64,000 bases of DNA from Paenibacillus sp. HWE-109 (GTDB lineage Bacteria; Bacillota; Bacilli; Paenibacillales; NBRC-103111): NCBI RefSeq assembly GCF_022163125.1, contig NZ_CP091881.1, positions 2,542,001 through 2,606,000 on the forward strand, given 5' to 3'. The notes beneath the pieces are model-generated. The model worked only from the letters and a program-made list of their open reading frames with translations. It was not told the origin of the DNA and did not search any database. This document shows, piece by piece, positions 51,053 through 58,992 of the stretch. Each line of letters starts with the position of its first letter. Position 1 is the stretch's first letter. The position numbers and the translations under genes were made by a program.

Positions 51053-52978
51053 ATGAACGGACTTAAACGTTTGCAGACAAAACAAAAAAATGGCCGATGG
51101 ATTGCCGCAACCATCGTTTGTTACCTTATGCTTGCCGTTTACATACATATCGTTTCTTTCAATGCACCTTACCTCGGCATTGAGCTTGGGCAATCCTCCA
51201 GTACCGGATGGCCCGTCGAATCGATCGACGAAAGCGGCAAGGCGGCGCTTTGGAATATCCGGCCGGGCGACAAGATCGTAGCTATGGATGGAAATCCCCG
51301 TCCGAAGTTGATCGAGACCGATTCGGGGACCCTCTTGACCAGAGCGGGCTATATCGATGTGGAGAAGCAAGATGGAACGCGGCTCGAGTTCCGAAGCACG
51401 CCACGCGCGAGCGACATCGTCCAGATGATGATCTCGGCCGGCTTAGAAGTGATGCTGCTCGGCATTGGTGTCTTTGCCGTCCGGATGAAGCCGGAATCGC
51501 GCATTATCCGCCAGTTTTACATGCTGAACGGGTTGATGGCGCTATGCGTGCTGAGTCAGTTTTCAGACGAGAAAACGGTGTCTGAACTGATCATCATTTT
51601 ATGCTCGATTTGGCTGCCGCATCTGCTTCTTTCTTTTTATTTGCTGTTGGTGTTCCGAACGGTCCTTACCCGGTTCAAGAAGCTGCTTGCAGGCTATCTG
51701 GTTTATTCGATCGTCCTCTCGCTATCGCTCGTTTACTTTATCGCGGTCGGCCAAGATGTGTACAATTGGGTCGTGAACATACTCAATTTGACGGTTGTCG
51801 GCACACTCCTGCTGCTGGCGGGTATCACCTTCGTTTACTGGAAAACGTTCGGCCGGCAAGAGCAAAACCAGCTGCTCGTCCTGTTTAGCGGGCTGTTCTT
51901 AAGCCTGCTGCCATACACGTTTCTATACGCCATTCCGATACTCCTCGGGGAGGAACCTATCGTTCTCATCAAATATACGCTCATCGGTCTCATTCCATTT
52001 TCCGGCGCGATCACTTACCTGCTCATCGACAGGAGCATGCTCGATATCCGGCTTTATTTTCCACGGCTGCTCATTCACGGCATGTATTTGGGCAGTTCGT
52101 TCGCGCTGTTCACTTTCGCTTCCAAAGAGCCAGCTGTCGCGCTCTATCTGCTTTTTGTGCTGTTCGCCCTGCTAACTTTCGGTTATCAGAAATGCTTGCA
52201 GCGCTATCGGCGCAAATCCCAGCGGCAAGCAGAATGGCTGGAACGGCAAAAGCTTCAGCTATATAAGCAGCTAGCGGAGAAAGGGATCAAACCGCATGCA
52301 CAGGGTGACATGATCCCGTACAATCGAATCCTGCTCGAGGCGCAGCAGTCCGAACGCATTCGCACCACGTACTATTTGCACGACCATTTGCTGCAAAATT
52401 TGATCTTTTTGTCGCGTGACCTGGAGGAACTGCACGATACGGGGACAGCGGACAAAGAGCAAATCGCCGTTTGGCTGAAATGCGTCTACGATTCGCAGCG
52501 CGATATTCGAACGCTATGCGACGATTTGTATCCTCATATTATCGATAAAGGCGATTTGAAAGAGGCGCTGCATTGGCTCATGCGCACGATGCAGGAAAAA
52601 GGAGATATCCGAATGGAACTCGATTACGGGCTTTCTCCCGGAGAACCGGCCAACGAGCTGATCAAAACGAATTTATTCCGGGCTATCCGCGAAATCGTCC
52701 ATAACGCCTTCAAGCATTCCGAAGCGACCGACATGACCATCCGATTATGGATGGATCGGCTAACAATCTGCTGTGAAATTGCCGATAACGGCAAAGGATT
52801 CGACATCGCGTCGGTTTTGTATCCTTCTCCTGAGGGGGAAAGAAGTTTCGGCCTTCTGTCCGTGCACAGCCAAATTCGCCACCTCGGCGGGGATACGGAC
52901 ATCGACTCCTCCCCTGGAAACGGAACGGTCGTCACGATCAAATTGCCACTTGGAACGGAGGCGCATGCCCATGCCTGA
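51053..52978 (+). CDS. ComP-like membrane sensor histidine kinase
   Basis: A 641-residue kinase. One membrane helix (about 17-36) is followed by an extracellular PDZ-like segment (GWPVESIDESGKAALWNIRPGDKI), then seven to eight spans to about residue 375, a coiled linker, the HisKA_3 box YYLHDHLLQNLIF (His about 440), an N box EIVHNAFKHSE and DNGKGF. The layout (PDZ, multi-span membrane region, NarL-type kinase) is that of Bacillus ComP, which senses the ComX peptide. No comQ/comX gene is adjacent. Its stop overlaps the response regulator. GC-rich like the hydrolase gene before it. Confidence 0.87.
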   Translation: MNGLKRLQTKQKNGRWIAATIVCYLMLAVYIHIVSFNAPYLGIELGQSSSTGWPVESIDESGKAALWNIRPGDKIVAMDGNPRPKLIETDSGTLLTRAGYIDVEKQDGTRLEFRSTPRASDIVQMMISAGLEVMLLGIGVFAVRMKPESRIIRQFYMLNGLMALCVLSQFSDEKTVSELIIILCSIWLPHLLLSFYLLLVFRTVLTRFKKLLAGYLVYSIVLSLSLVYFIAVGQDVYNWVVNILNLTVVGTLLLLAGITFVYWKTFGRQEQNQLLVLFSGLFLSLLPYTFLYAIPILLGEEPIVLIKYTLIGLIPFSGAITYLLIDRSMLDIRLYFPRLLIHGMYLGSSFALFTFASKEPAVALYLLFVLFALLTFGYQKCLQRYRRKSQRQAEWLERQKLQLYKQLAEKGIKPHAQGDMIPYNRILLEAQQSERIRTTYYLHDHLLQNLIFLSRDLEELHDTGTADKEQIAVWLKCVYDSQRDIRTLCDDLYPHIIDKGDLKEALHWLMRTMQEKGDIRMELDYGLSPGEPANELIKTNLFRAIREIVHNAFKHSEATDMTIRLWMDRLTICCEIADNGKGFDIASVLYPSPEGERSFGLLSVHSQIRHLGGDTDIDSSPGNGTVVTIKLPLGTEAHAHA

Positions 52979-53594
52979 CCCAATAAGAGTCGTGCTACTC
53001 GACGACCATCCCCTTGTGCTCGAAGGGCTGAAAAATCGACTCGAAAAAGAGCCGGACATCGAGGTCCCGCAAACGTTCGGCGATCCTCGCGAGCTGCTGG
53101 AGAAAATTGGAGACTGCCGGCCGGACGTGCTCGTCATGGACATCTCGATGCCGTATTTGAACGGATTTGAGCTGGGGAAAATGCTGAAAGAACGCTTCGG
53201 CCATTCTCTGAAAATCATCCTGCTGTCCGGCTATATGTATGATGAGTTTTACGCCAAAGCCTATGAAATCGGGGCGCATGCTTACTTGTCCAAGCAGAGC
53301 ACTTATGCCCAGATTATTAACGCCATTAAACAAAGTGTGATGGGCTATGCACTCGTTTCGGAAAAAATGATGTCCCGATCCCCAGACCATCTTACCCTGA
53401 AGGAGCGAGAGGTGTTGGAGTTGGTCGCTGTGGAGTTGACGAACAAAGAGATCGCCCAGCAGTTGGCTATCAGCCAGCGCACGGTCGAATACCATCTCGC
53501 GTCGATCAATCAGAAGCTCGGCGTCAAAACACGCATCGGTGCGGTGGCCAAAGGATACAAGTTAGGTTTGCTCGGTTCTTATGACCAATATTAG
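52971..53594 (+). CDS. ComA-like LuxR/NarL-type response regulator
   Basis: A 207-residue regulator: receiver domain with DD at 11-12, phospho-acceptor Asp57 in VMDISMP and lysine in YLSKQST, then a LuxR helix-turn-helix (LTLKEREVLELVAVELTNKE, ISQRTVEYHLASINQKLGV). GGAGG 9 bases before supports ATG 52,971; an ATG two codons earlier is also possible. It overlaps the kinase stop by 8 bases, so the pair is coupled. By analogy with ComPA it would control community-related genes in response to a signal, but its targets cannot be seen here. Confidence 0.92.
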   Translation: MPDPIRVVLLDDHPLVLEGLKNRLEKEPDIEVPQTFGDPRELLEKIGDCRPDVLVMDISMPYLNGFELGKMLKERFGHSLKIILLSGYMYDEFYAKAYEIGAHAYLSKQSTYAQIINAIKQSVMGYALVSEKMMSRSPDHLTLKEREVLELVAVELTNKEIAQQLAISQRTVEYHLASINQKLGVKTRIGAVAKGYKLGLLGSYDQY

Positions 53595-53610
53595 CTATCG
53601 CGTGGAGATA

Positions 53611-53841
53611 AGAGAACGTCAAGCCGCGATACTAGCAAAATGTGTCAGGATAGCGAGTTTGAGGGAACTACAGTCCGCTATCATTCTGAAAACCGCCATT
53701 TTCTAAGCCAGAGGGAACTGAGATACGCTATTTCACCTTTTCACGGTTGGAATCAGCAGGTTCCGCTTAAATAGCGGATCGCAGTTCCCTTTCAGGCTAC
53801 GTTTATCTCAGTTTCCGCCAGTTAGCGGATCATAGTTCCTT
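53611..53841. repeat. Four-arm intergenic element, family A (A1)
   Basis: Extra forward arm at 53,611 (AGAGAACGTCAAGCCGCGATAC), then forward arms at 53,662 and 53,712 and reverse arms at 53,771 and 53,822; spacing 51, 50, 59 and 51 bp. Nearly the same sequence as the 42.7-kb element, including the spacer. It ends 60 bases before the metal ABC operon's inverted repeat. Confidence 0.88.
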
Positions 53842-53902
53842 TTCACCGACGCTCTCTGTCATTGAAAACCCAATATTTTGAAATTAATAATGACTAGATC
53901 GC

Positions 53903-53956
53903 CATAATGTGTTACTATTTTATAAAATCGTGTTACTGCACACGTGAACATTATGG
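53903..53956 (+). promoter_or_regulatory. Promoter region with inverted repeat of the metal ABC operon
   Basis: CCATAATGT (53,903) and ACATTATGG (53,948-53,956) are perfect 9-bp inverted repeats spaced 36 bases, and GTGTTAC occurs twice between them. The right arm overlaps the ribosome-site region of the first gene, so a repressor bound to both could block expression. A metal-responsive repressor is expected but none is identified. Confidence 0.45.
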
Positions 53957-53962
53957 GGTGTG

Positions 53963-55564
53963 ATGAATTTGAGGCATCGTTTATCCATTATTTTGATTTT
54001 GTTATCCATACTAATTTGTGTATCTGCTTGTAAAGCAGAGAAGCCTCAGCGAGTGGCTGAGACTGAGAGAACAGAAATTGTTCTAGCTATCGGTGGCGAA
54101 CCCGAGGCAGGTTTTGATCCGACAACGGGTTGGGGGCGTTATGGTTCACCGTTATTTCAAAGCACGCTGCTCAAACGAGACAAAGATTTGAATATTGTCA
54201 ATGATCTGGCTACTGAGTATGAGGTAAGTCAGGATGGAACGATCTGGACAGTAAAGCTGCGCAAGGAAGTTAAGTTCAGCGATGGACATCCGTTAACGGC
54301 AGATGATGTTCAGTATACCTATGAAACCGCAGCTGCCAGCGGCTCGTCGATTGATCTAGGCAATCTAAAAAGTGTGCAAATCGTAAATGATATAACGGTA
54401 AAGTTTATTTTAAAAGAACCGCAATCTACGTTTGCACAGATGCTTGTGTCAACAGGCATAGTTCCCAAGCATGCGCATGGGAAAGACTATGCTCTTAAAC
54501 CGATTGGCTCTGGTCCGTACAAGTTGGTTCAATGGGATAAAGGACAGCAATTAATGGTCGAAGCTAATCATGATTATTACGGAAGTAAGCCTTTTTTCCA
54601 AAAGATCACTTTCCTTTTCTTAGGTGAGGATGCGGCATTTGCTTCTGCTAAGGCTGGGACAGTTGATATGGCTGCAATTCCTGCAGCATTTAGCAAACAC
54701 GCGGTGAACGGGATGCAATTTGTTGGCGTCCAGTCGGTTGACAATCGAGGCATCATGTTTCCTTATGTGAAATCTGGAAGTAAAACGAAGGAAGGATATC
54801 CGATCGGCAACGATGTTACAGCGGATGCTGCCATTCGTAAGGCGATTAATATAGCGCTGGACAGGAAAGCTTTGGTAAAAGGTATTCTAGAAGGACACGG
54901 CACACCCGCATACACATTGAATGATGGTCTTCCTTGGTTCAACGAAGAAGCGATTTTCGTGGATGCAGATATGCATGCAGCGAAGAAACTGCTGGCCGAT
55001 AACGGATGGCAAGACATAGATAATGATGGAATAGTTGAAAAACAGACATTAAAAGCAGAATTAAATCTGCTTTATCCCGCCAGTGATGTGACGCGTCAAT
55101 CCCTTGCTATCGCAGCAGCGGATATGCTGAAACCGTTAGGCATCCAGGTTAAAGCGGAAGGGAAGAGCTGGGACGACATTGAGAAGCAAATGCATGCTAA
55201 TCCTGTTCTTTTGGGCTGGGGAAGCCATGATCCGCTCGAAATGTACAATGTTTACAGCAATAAATTTGGCGGAGTTGAATACTACAATCCTGGATTTTAC
55301 AACAATCCCAGAGTTGAGGATTACATGATGCAAGCCTTGCGGGCAACGAATGAAAAGGATGCTTGGGCATTCTGGAGAAAGGCCCAATGGGACGGTGAAA
55401 CCGGCTTAAGCGCAAAAGGGGATGCGCCATGGGCATGGTTGGTTAATCTCGATCATCTTTATTTAGTTAAATCAGGACTTGATATCGGTAAGCAAAACAT
55501 ACATCCACATGGACATGGCTGGCCGGTAACCGCGAACATTGAGGAATGGCGATGGAAATCTTAG
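53963..55564 (+). CDS. Nickel/metallophore-binding lipoprotein of ABC importer (NikA/CntA-like)
   Basis: A 533-residue family 5 (peptide/nickel) solute-binding protein. The signal peptide ends VSAC with lipid-anchored Cys about 24. Typical family blocks: LATEYEVSQDGTIWTVKLR, FSDGHPLTADDVQYTYE and IGSGPYKLVQWDKG. The C-terminus ending HPHGHGWPVTANIEEW, rich in His, is seen in nickel/metallophore (CntA-type) members. ATG 53,963 is chosen (GGGGTG before it); GTG one codon earlier is possible. First of five genes forming a complete importer with two permeases and two ATPases. Metal as free or chelated nickel, cobalt or zinc cannot be separated by sequence; no metallophore synthase is adjacent. 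Confidence 0.87.
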   Translation: MNLRHRLSIILILLSILICVSACKAEKPQRVAETERTEIVLAIGGEPEAGFDPTTGWGRYGSPLFQSTLLKRDKDLNIVNDLATEYEVSQDGTIWTVKLRKEVKFSDGHPLTADDVQYTYETAAASGSSIDLGNLKSVQIVNDITVKFILKEPQSTFAQMLVSTGIVPKHAHGKDYALKPIGSGPYKLVQWDKGQQLMVEANHDYYGSKPFFQKITFLFLGEDAAFASAKAGTVDMAAIPAAFSKHAVNGMQFVGVQSVDNRGIMFPYVKSGSKTKEGYPIGNDVTADAAIRKAINIALDRKALVKGILEGHGTPAYTLNDGLPWFNEEAIFVDADMHAAKKLLADNGWQDIDNDGIVEKQTLKAELNLLYPASDVTRQSLAIAAADMLKPLGIQVKAEGKSWDDIEKQMHANPVLLGWGSHDPLEMYNVYSNKFGGVEYYNPGFYNNPRVEDYMMQALRATNEKDAWAFWRKAQWDGETGLSAKGDAPWAWLVNLDHLYLVKSGLDIGKQNIHPHGHGWPVTANIEEWRWKS

Positions 55565-56526
55565 TACGCAAAGGAATAGGTCTGATCCTACTGCTGTTTG
55601 CCGTGAGCGCTATTTCATTTATGTTGGTTCATTTATCGCCAATTGATCCCATTCAAGCTTATGTTGGTGCGGATATGATCAGGGTTAGTGGGGAACAGCG
55701 AGAGGCAATTATGCATTATTGGGGTTTAAATGACCCGCCACTCTTGCGGTATTGGAGTTGGTTGAGCGCATTGGTGAGTGGAGATTTAGGAACTTCTATG
55801 GTCTACCGCCGCCCTGTATTGGAAGTGATCGGTGAACGTTTTACCGCATCTTTAGTACTAATGGGGGCTGCCTGGGTGTTATCCGGACTGCTTGGATTCG
55901 TTTCTGGCGTGTTCGCTGCGATGAATCGGAACACATGGATCGATAATTTAGTCCGTTGGTATTGTTACACCCTCTCTTCAACGCCGACTTTCTGGATAGG
56001 CTTGCTGTTCATGCTTGTTTTTGCTGTATGGCTCGGTATCCTGCCAGTAGGGCTTGCCACCCCAGCAGGTATTGCCTCAGATCAGGTTCAATGGATGGAT
56101 CGACTCCGGCATATGCTGCTGCCAGTACTGACGCTTAGTGTTACAGGGATCGCAGCAATCGCGCTTCATACGAAAGAAAAGCTTATTGAAGTGATGAATA
56201 AGGACTATTGGTTGTTTGCAAGAGCACGTGGTGAACGAGGGTTTACAATCTTTTGGAGACACGGGCTGCGCAATGTGGCATTGCCAGCTATCACACTGCA
56301 ATTTGCTTCATTCAGCGAGCTGTTCGGCGGAGTCGTTCTGGCTGAGCAAGTATTTTCGTATCCAGGTTTGGGACAGGCGGCAGTTGAAGCTGGACTTCGT
56401 GGCGACATTCCTTTGTTATTGGGAATTGTGTTGTTTAGTGCAGTATTCGTGTATACAGGAAATGCGATGGCTGAGCTAAGTTATCGTCTAATCGACCCTA
56501 GGATGAAGAAAGGCAGGCGATCATGA
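55552..56526 (+). CDS. ABC transporter permease, NikB/OppB type
   Basis: A 324-residue permease with six predicted spans. The opening LIDPIQAYVGAD-like segment (SPIDPIQAYVGADMI) and the EAA loop near ARARGERGFTIFWRHGLRN match NikB/OppB proteins. GAGGA 6 bases upstream supports ATG 55,552 over an ATG two codons before. It starts within the last codons of the binding-protein gene and ends in an ATGA overlap with the next permease. Forms the channel with the NikC-type partner. Confidence 0.9.
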   Translation: MEILVRKGIGLILLLFAVSAISFMLVHLSPIDPIQAYVGADMIRVSGEQREAIMHYWGLNDPPLLRYWSWLSALVSGDLGTSMVYRRPVLEVIGERFTASLVLMGAAWVLSGLLGFVSGVFAAMNRNTWIDNLVRWYCYTLSSTPTFWIGLLFMLVFAVWLGILPVGLATPAGIASDQVQWMDRLRHMLLPVLTLSVTGIAAIALHTKEKLIEVMNKDYWLFARARGERGFTIFWRHGLRNVALPAITLQFASFSELFGGVVLAEQVFSYPGLGQAAVEAGLRGDIPLLLGIVLFSAVFVYTGNAMAELSYRLIDPRMKKGRRS

Positions 56527-57380
56527 AGCATCTTATGCGCGTCGGTATGACGCTTCCCAAACTTCATTATCGACTGAGAATTTGGATTTCATCATTGACC
56601 GCATTGTTCGTATTACTAAGTATTATCGCGATGTCCGTGTGGTTCGATGCATCCGGTCTAGCTACGAACTTGGAACAGCGTAATTTAGGCCCTGCCATCC
56701 GACATCTTTTTGGGACAGATTGGCTTGGGAGGGATATGCTCACTCGGACGATCAAAGGTCTCGGACGCAGTCTTCAAGTCGGTCTGATCGCGGGAGTTTC
56801 AAGTGTGATAATCGCCAGTATGATGGGGATTGCGGCTGCTGTTATGGGTACTATGGTCAATCGCTTCATAAGCTGGGTGACTGATTTATTTCTTAGTGTG
56901 CCGCATTTAGTGACGCTGCTCTTGATTTCATTTGTACTTGGTGGAGGGGCGAAAGGCATTATTATCGGTGTCGCATTGACACATTGGCCAAGTTTGTCGA
57001 GGGTCATTCGCGCGGAAGTCATGCAGATTCAAACAGCGCCCTATCTAGCCATTTCACGCAATTTTGGCAAATCCAACTGGTGGATCGTGACCAGGCACAT
57101 CATTCCTCACCTGATTCCGCAGCTATTGGTCGGACTCATACTTATCGTCCCGCATGCTATTCTGCATGAAGCATCGATTACCTTTATCGGTATGGGGCTA
57201 TCACCTCATGAACCAGCAATTGGAATTATTTTATCGGAATCGATGCGCTATTTATCTTCCGGGTTTTGGTGGTTGGCCTTGTTTCCTGGGTTAAGTTTGT
57301 TATTCATGGTAATGGCCTTTGCTAGATTGGGAGAAAACTTGAAACAATGGGTGGATCCACGGCATGCTCATGATAGATAA
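56523..57380 (+). CDS. ABC transporter permease, NikC/OppC type
   Basis: A 285-residue permease. HLFGTDWLGRDMLTRTIKG near residue 60 is the signature opening of OppC/NikC permeases; the EAA loop follows near YLAISRNFGKSNWWIVTRHI, and SITFIGMGLSPHEPAIG is the typical late block. Six predicted spans. It overlaps NikB by ATGA and precedes the first ATPase by 30 bases. Second half of the metal import channel. Confidence 0.92.
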   Translation: MKHLMRVGMTLPKLHYRLRIWISSLTALFVLLSIIAMSVWFDASGLATNLEQRNLGPAIRHLFGTDWLGRDMLTRTIKGLGRSLQVGLIAGVSSVIIASMMGIAAAVMGTMVNRFISWVTDLFLSVPHLVTLLLISFVLGGGAKGIIIGVALTHWPSLSRVIRAEVMQIQTAPYLAISRNFGKSNWWIVTRHIIPHLIPQLLVGLILIVPHAILHEASITFIGMGLSPHEPAIGIILSESMRYLSSGFWWLALFPGLSLLFMVMAFARLGENLKQWVDPRHAHDR

Positions 57381-57410
57381 AGTTAGAAATCTGGAAGAAA
57401 GGGGCCGCTT

Positions 57411-58328
57411 ATGCTGGAAGTAAGTAAGCTTTCTATTCGTTTCAAACGGTTTGATCGCGGTCTGCGACAGGTGCAGACTGAAATCATTCGTAACCTTCAA
57501 CTGTCCATAACTTCAGGTGAAATTTTGGCGGTGGTAGGATCCAGCGGTTCAGGCAAAAGTCTGCTCGCTCACGCAATACTCGGCATTCTACCTGGGAATG
57601 CTGAGGTCACAGGCCACATTTATTTCAAGGGAGAAGCATTGACGCCGGACAGGCAAAGACAGTTGCGTGGAAAAGAAATCTCGCTCATCCCGCAATCTGT
57701 ACAGTATTTGGATCCGTTAATGCGCGTTGGCGAGCAAGTACGGCAATCCGTTCGCCAGGGCGATCCTGCGGAGCTCCAACGGAAAGCTTTTTACAAATAT
57801 AACCTTGCCGGCATAGTTGCTAAATGGTTTCCATTTCAATTATCCGGCGGAATGGCACGGAAAATTCTCATTTCGACGGCAACGGTAAGCGGAGCTCGCT
57901 TGCTAATCGCTGATGAACCGACGCCTGGCCTTGACGGCTCAGCAATGACGGAGACTCTGAGTCGCTTTCGACAGTTGGCGGAGGAGGGGTGCGCCGTTAT
58001 GCTGATTACGCATGATATCGAGGCGGCCTTAACGGTAGCGGATCGAATCGCCGTTCTTTATGCAGGAACTGTAGTAGAAATCGCTCTCCGCAGCGACTTC
58101 ACTGGAGCAGGAGCACTACTGAGGCACCCTTACACCAAGGCTCTTTGGCAAGCGCTGCCTGGGCAACAATTTGCTGCTTTACCCGGCTCTCAACCGTTGC
58201 CGGATAAGTTGCCTAAAGGGTGCTTGTTTGCTCCACGATGCCCATTGGCTACTTCCGAATGTAATGAGGCTTTTCCAGAAACTCGTTATGTGAGGAACGG
58301 TGAAGTGAGGTGCTTGCATGCCACTTGA
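57411..58328 (+). CDS. ABC transporter ATPase, NikD/OppD type
   Basis: A 305-residue nucleotide-binding protein. Walker A VGSSGSGKSLL (about 43), Q loop PQSVQYLDPL, signature LSGGMARK (variant of LSGGQ), Walker B LLIADEPTPGLD and switch His in THDIE. The C-terminal oligopeptide-type domain contains CLFAPRCPLATSEC, a Cys cluster typical of OppD/NikD and able to bind an iron-sulfur cluster in some members. GAAAGGGG before the ATG. It energises the importer with the second ATPase, whose gene overlaps its end. Confidence 0.92.
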   Translation: MLEVSKLSIRFKRFDRGLRQVQTEIIRNLQLSITSGEILAVVGSSGSGKSLLAHAILGILPGNAEVTGHIYFKGEALTPDRQRQLRGKEISLIPQSVQYLDPLMRVGEQVRQSVRQGDPAELQRKAFYKYNLAGIVAKWFPFQLSGGMARKILISTATVSGARLLIADEPTPGLDGSAMTETLSRFRQLAEEGCAVMLITHDIEAALTVADRIAVLYAGTVVEIALRSDFTGAGALLRHPYTKALWQALPGQQFAALPGSQPLPDKLPKGCLFAPRCPLATSECNEAFPETRYVRNGEVRCLHAT

Positions 58329-58926
58329 GGGGAAGTCTCTCGGATATCGTTATCACAAAGCATCATGGATTTTTCAACATACCGACATTTTTATTGAGGC
58401 GGGGGAGATTGTAGGCCTGGTTGGACCTAGCGGTTGTGGGAAATCCACGCTTGGGAAATTGCTTGCCGGTCATCTTCATCCCAATCAAGGACAAGTTATT
58501 CAAGATGGAGGGCCTATCGCCGTAGGTCAACGGAATCCAGTACAATTGGTATTGCAACATCCCGAGCTAGCGGTGAACCCCAGTTGGAAGCTGAGGCGCA
58601 CTCTTCAGGAGTCAGGAGTGCCCGACGATAATTGGATGACAGAACTAGCCATCGAAGACCATTGGTTGGATCGTTATCCGAACGAGCTGTCTGGAGGCGA
58701 GTTACAACGAATGTGTGTAGCGCGCGCTCTAGGAGCAGGGACCCGCTATCTGATTGCGGATGAAATGACGACTATGTTGGATGCGATCACGCAGGCCCAA
58801 ATTTGGCACTCTGTGCTGAAATGGGCGAAACGAAATGATGCGGGCATATTGATCATTAGTCATGAGCGGCAATTAGTCAACAAGTTATGTGATAGGATAA
58901 TGGATTGGGAGAATATGACCGGGTAA
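58318..58926 (+). CDS. ABC transporter ATPase, NikE/OppF type (short)
   Basis: A 202-residue ATPase: Walker A GPSGCGKSTLGK (about 36), signature LSGGELQRM, Walker B LIADEMTTMLD and SHERQ switch. It is shorter than the usual 260-320 residues of NikE/OppF because the C-terminal oligopeptide domain is absent, as in several Cnt-type systems. Starts 11 bases before the stop of the first ATPase, GAGGTG upstream. In Walker B the common EPT is EMT; the catalytic Glu is present. Last gene of the five-gene operon. Confidence 0.9.
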   Translation: MPLEGKSLGYRYHKASWIFQHTDIFIEAGEIVGLVGPSGCGKSTLGKLLAGHLHPNQGQVIQDGGPIAVGQRNPVQLVLQHPELAVNPSWKLRRTLQESGVPDDNWMTELAIEDHWLDRYPNELSGGELQRMCVARALGAGTRYLIADEMTTMLDAITQAQIWHSVLKWAKRNDAGILIISHERQLVNKLCDRIMDWENMTG

Positions 58927-58992
58927 AAAAGGAATTTTCCTATCGGAGACGAATTATCCTAGAAACACTGTTGAATTAGGGGATGTTTACTC

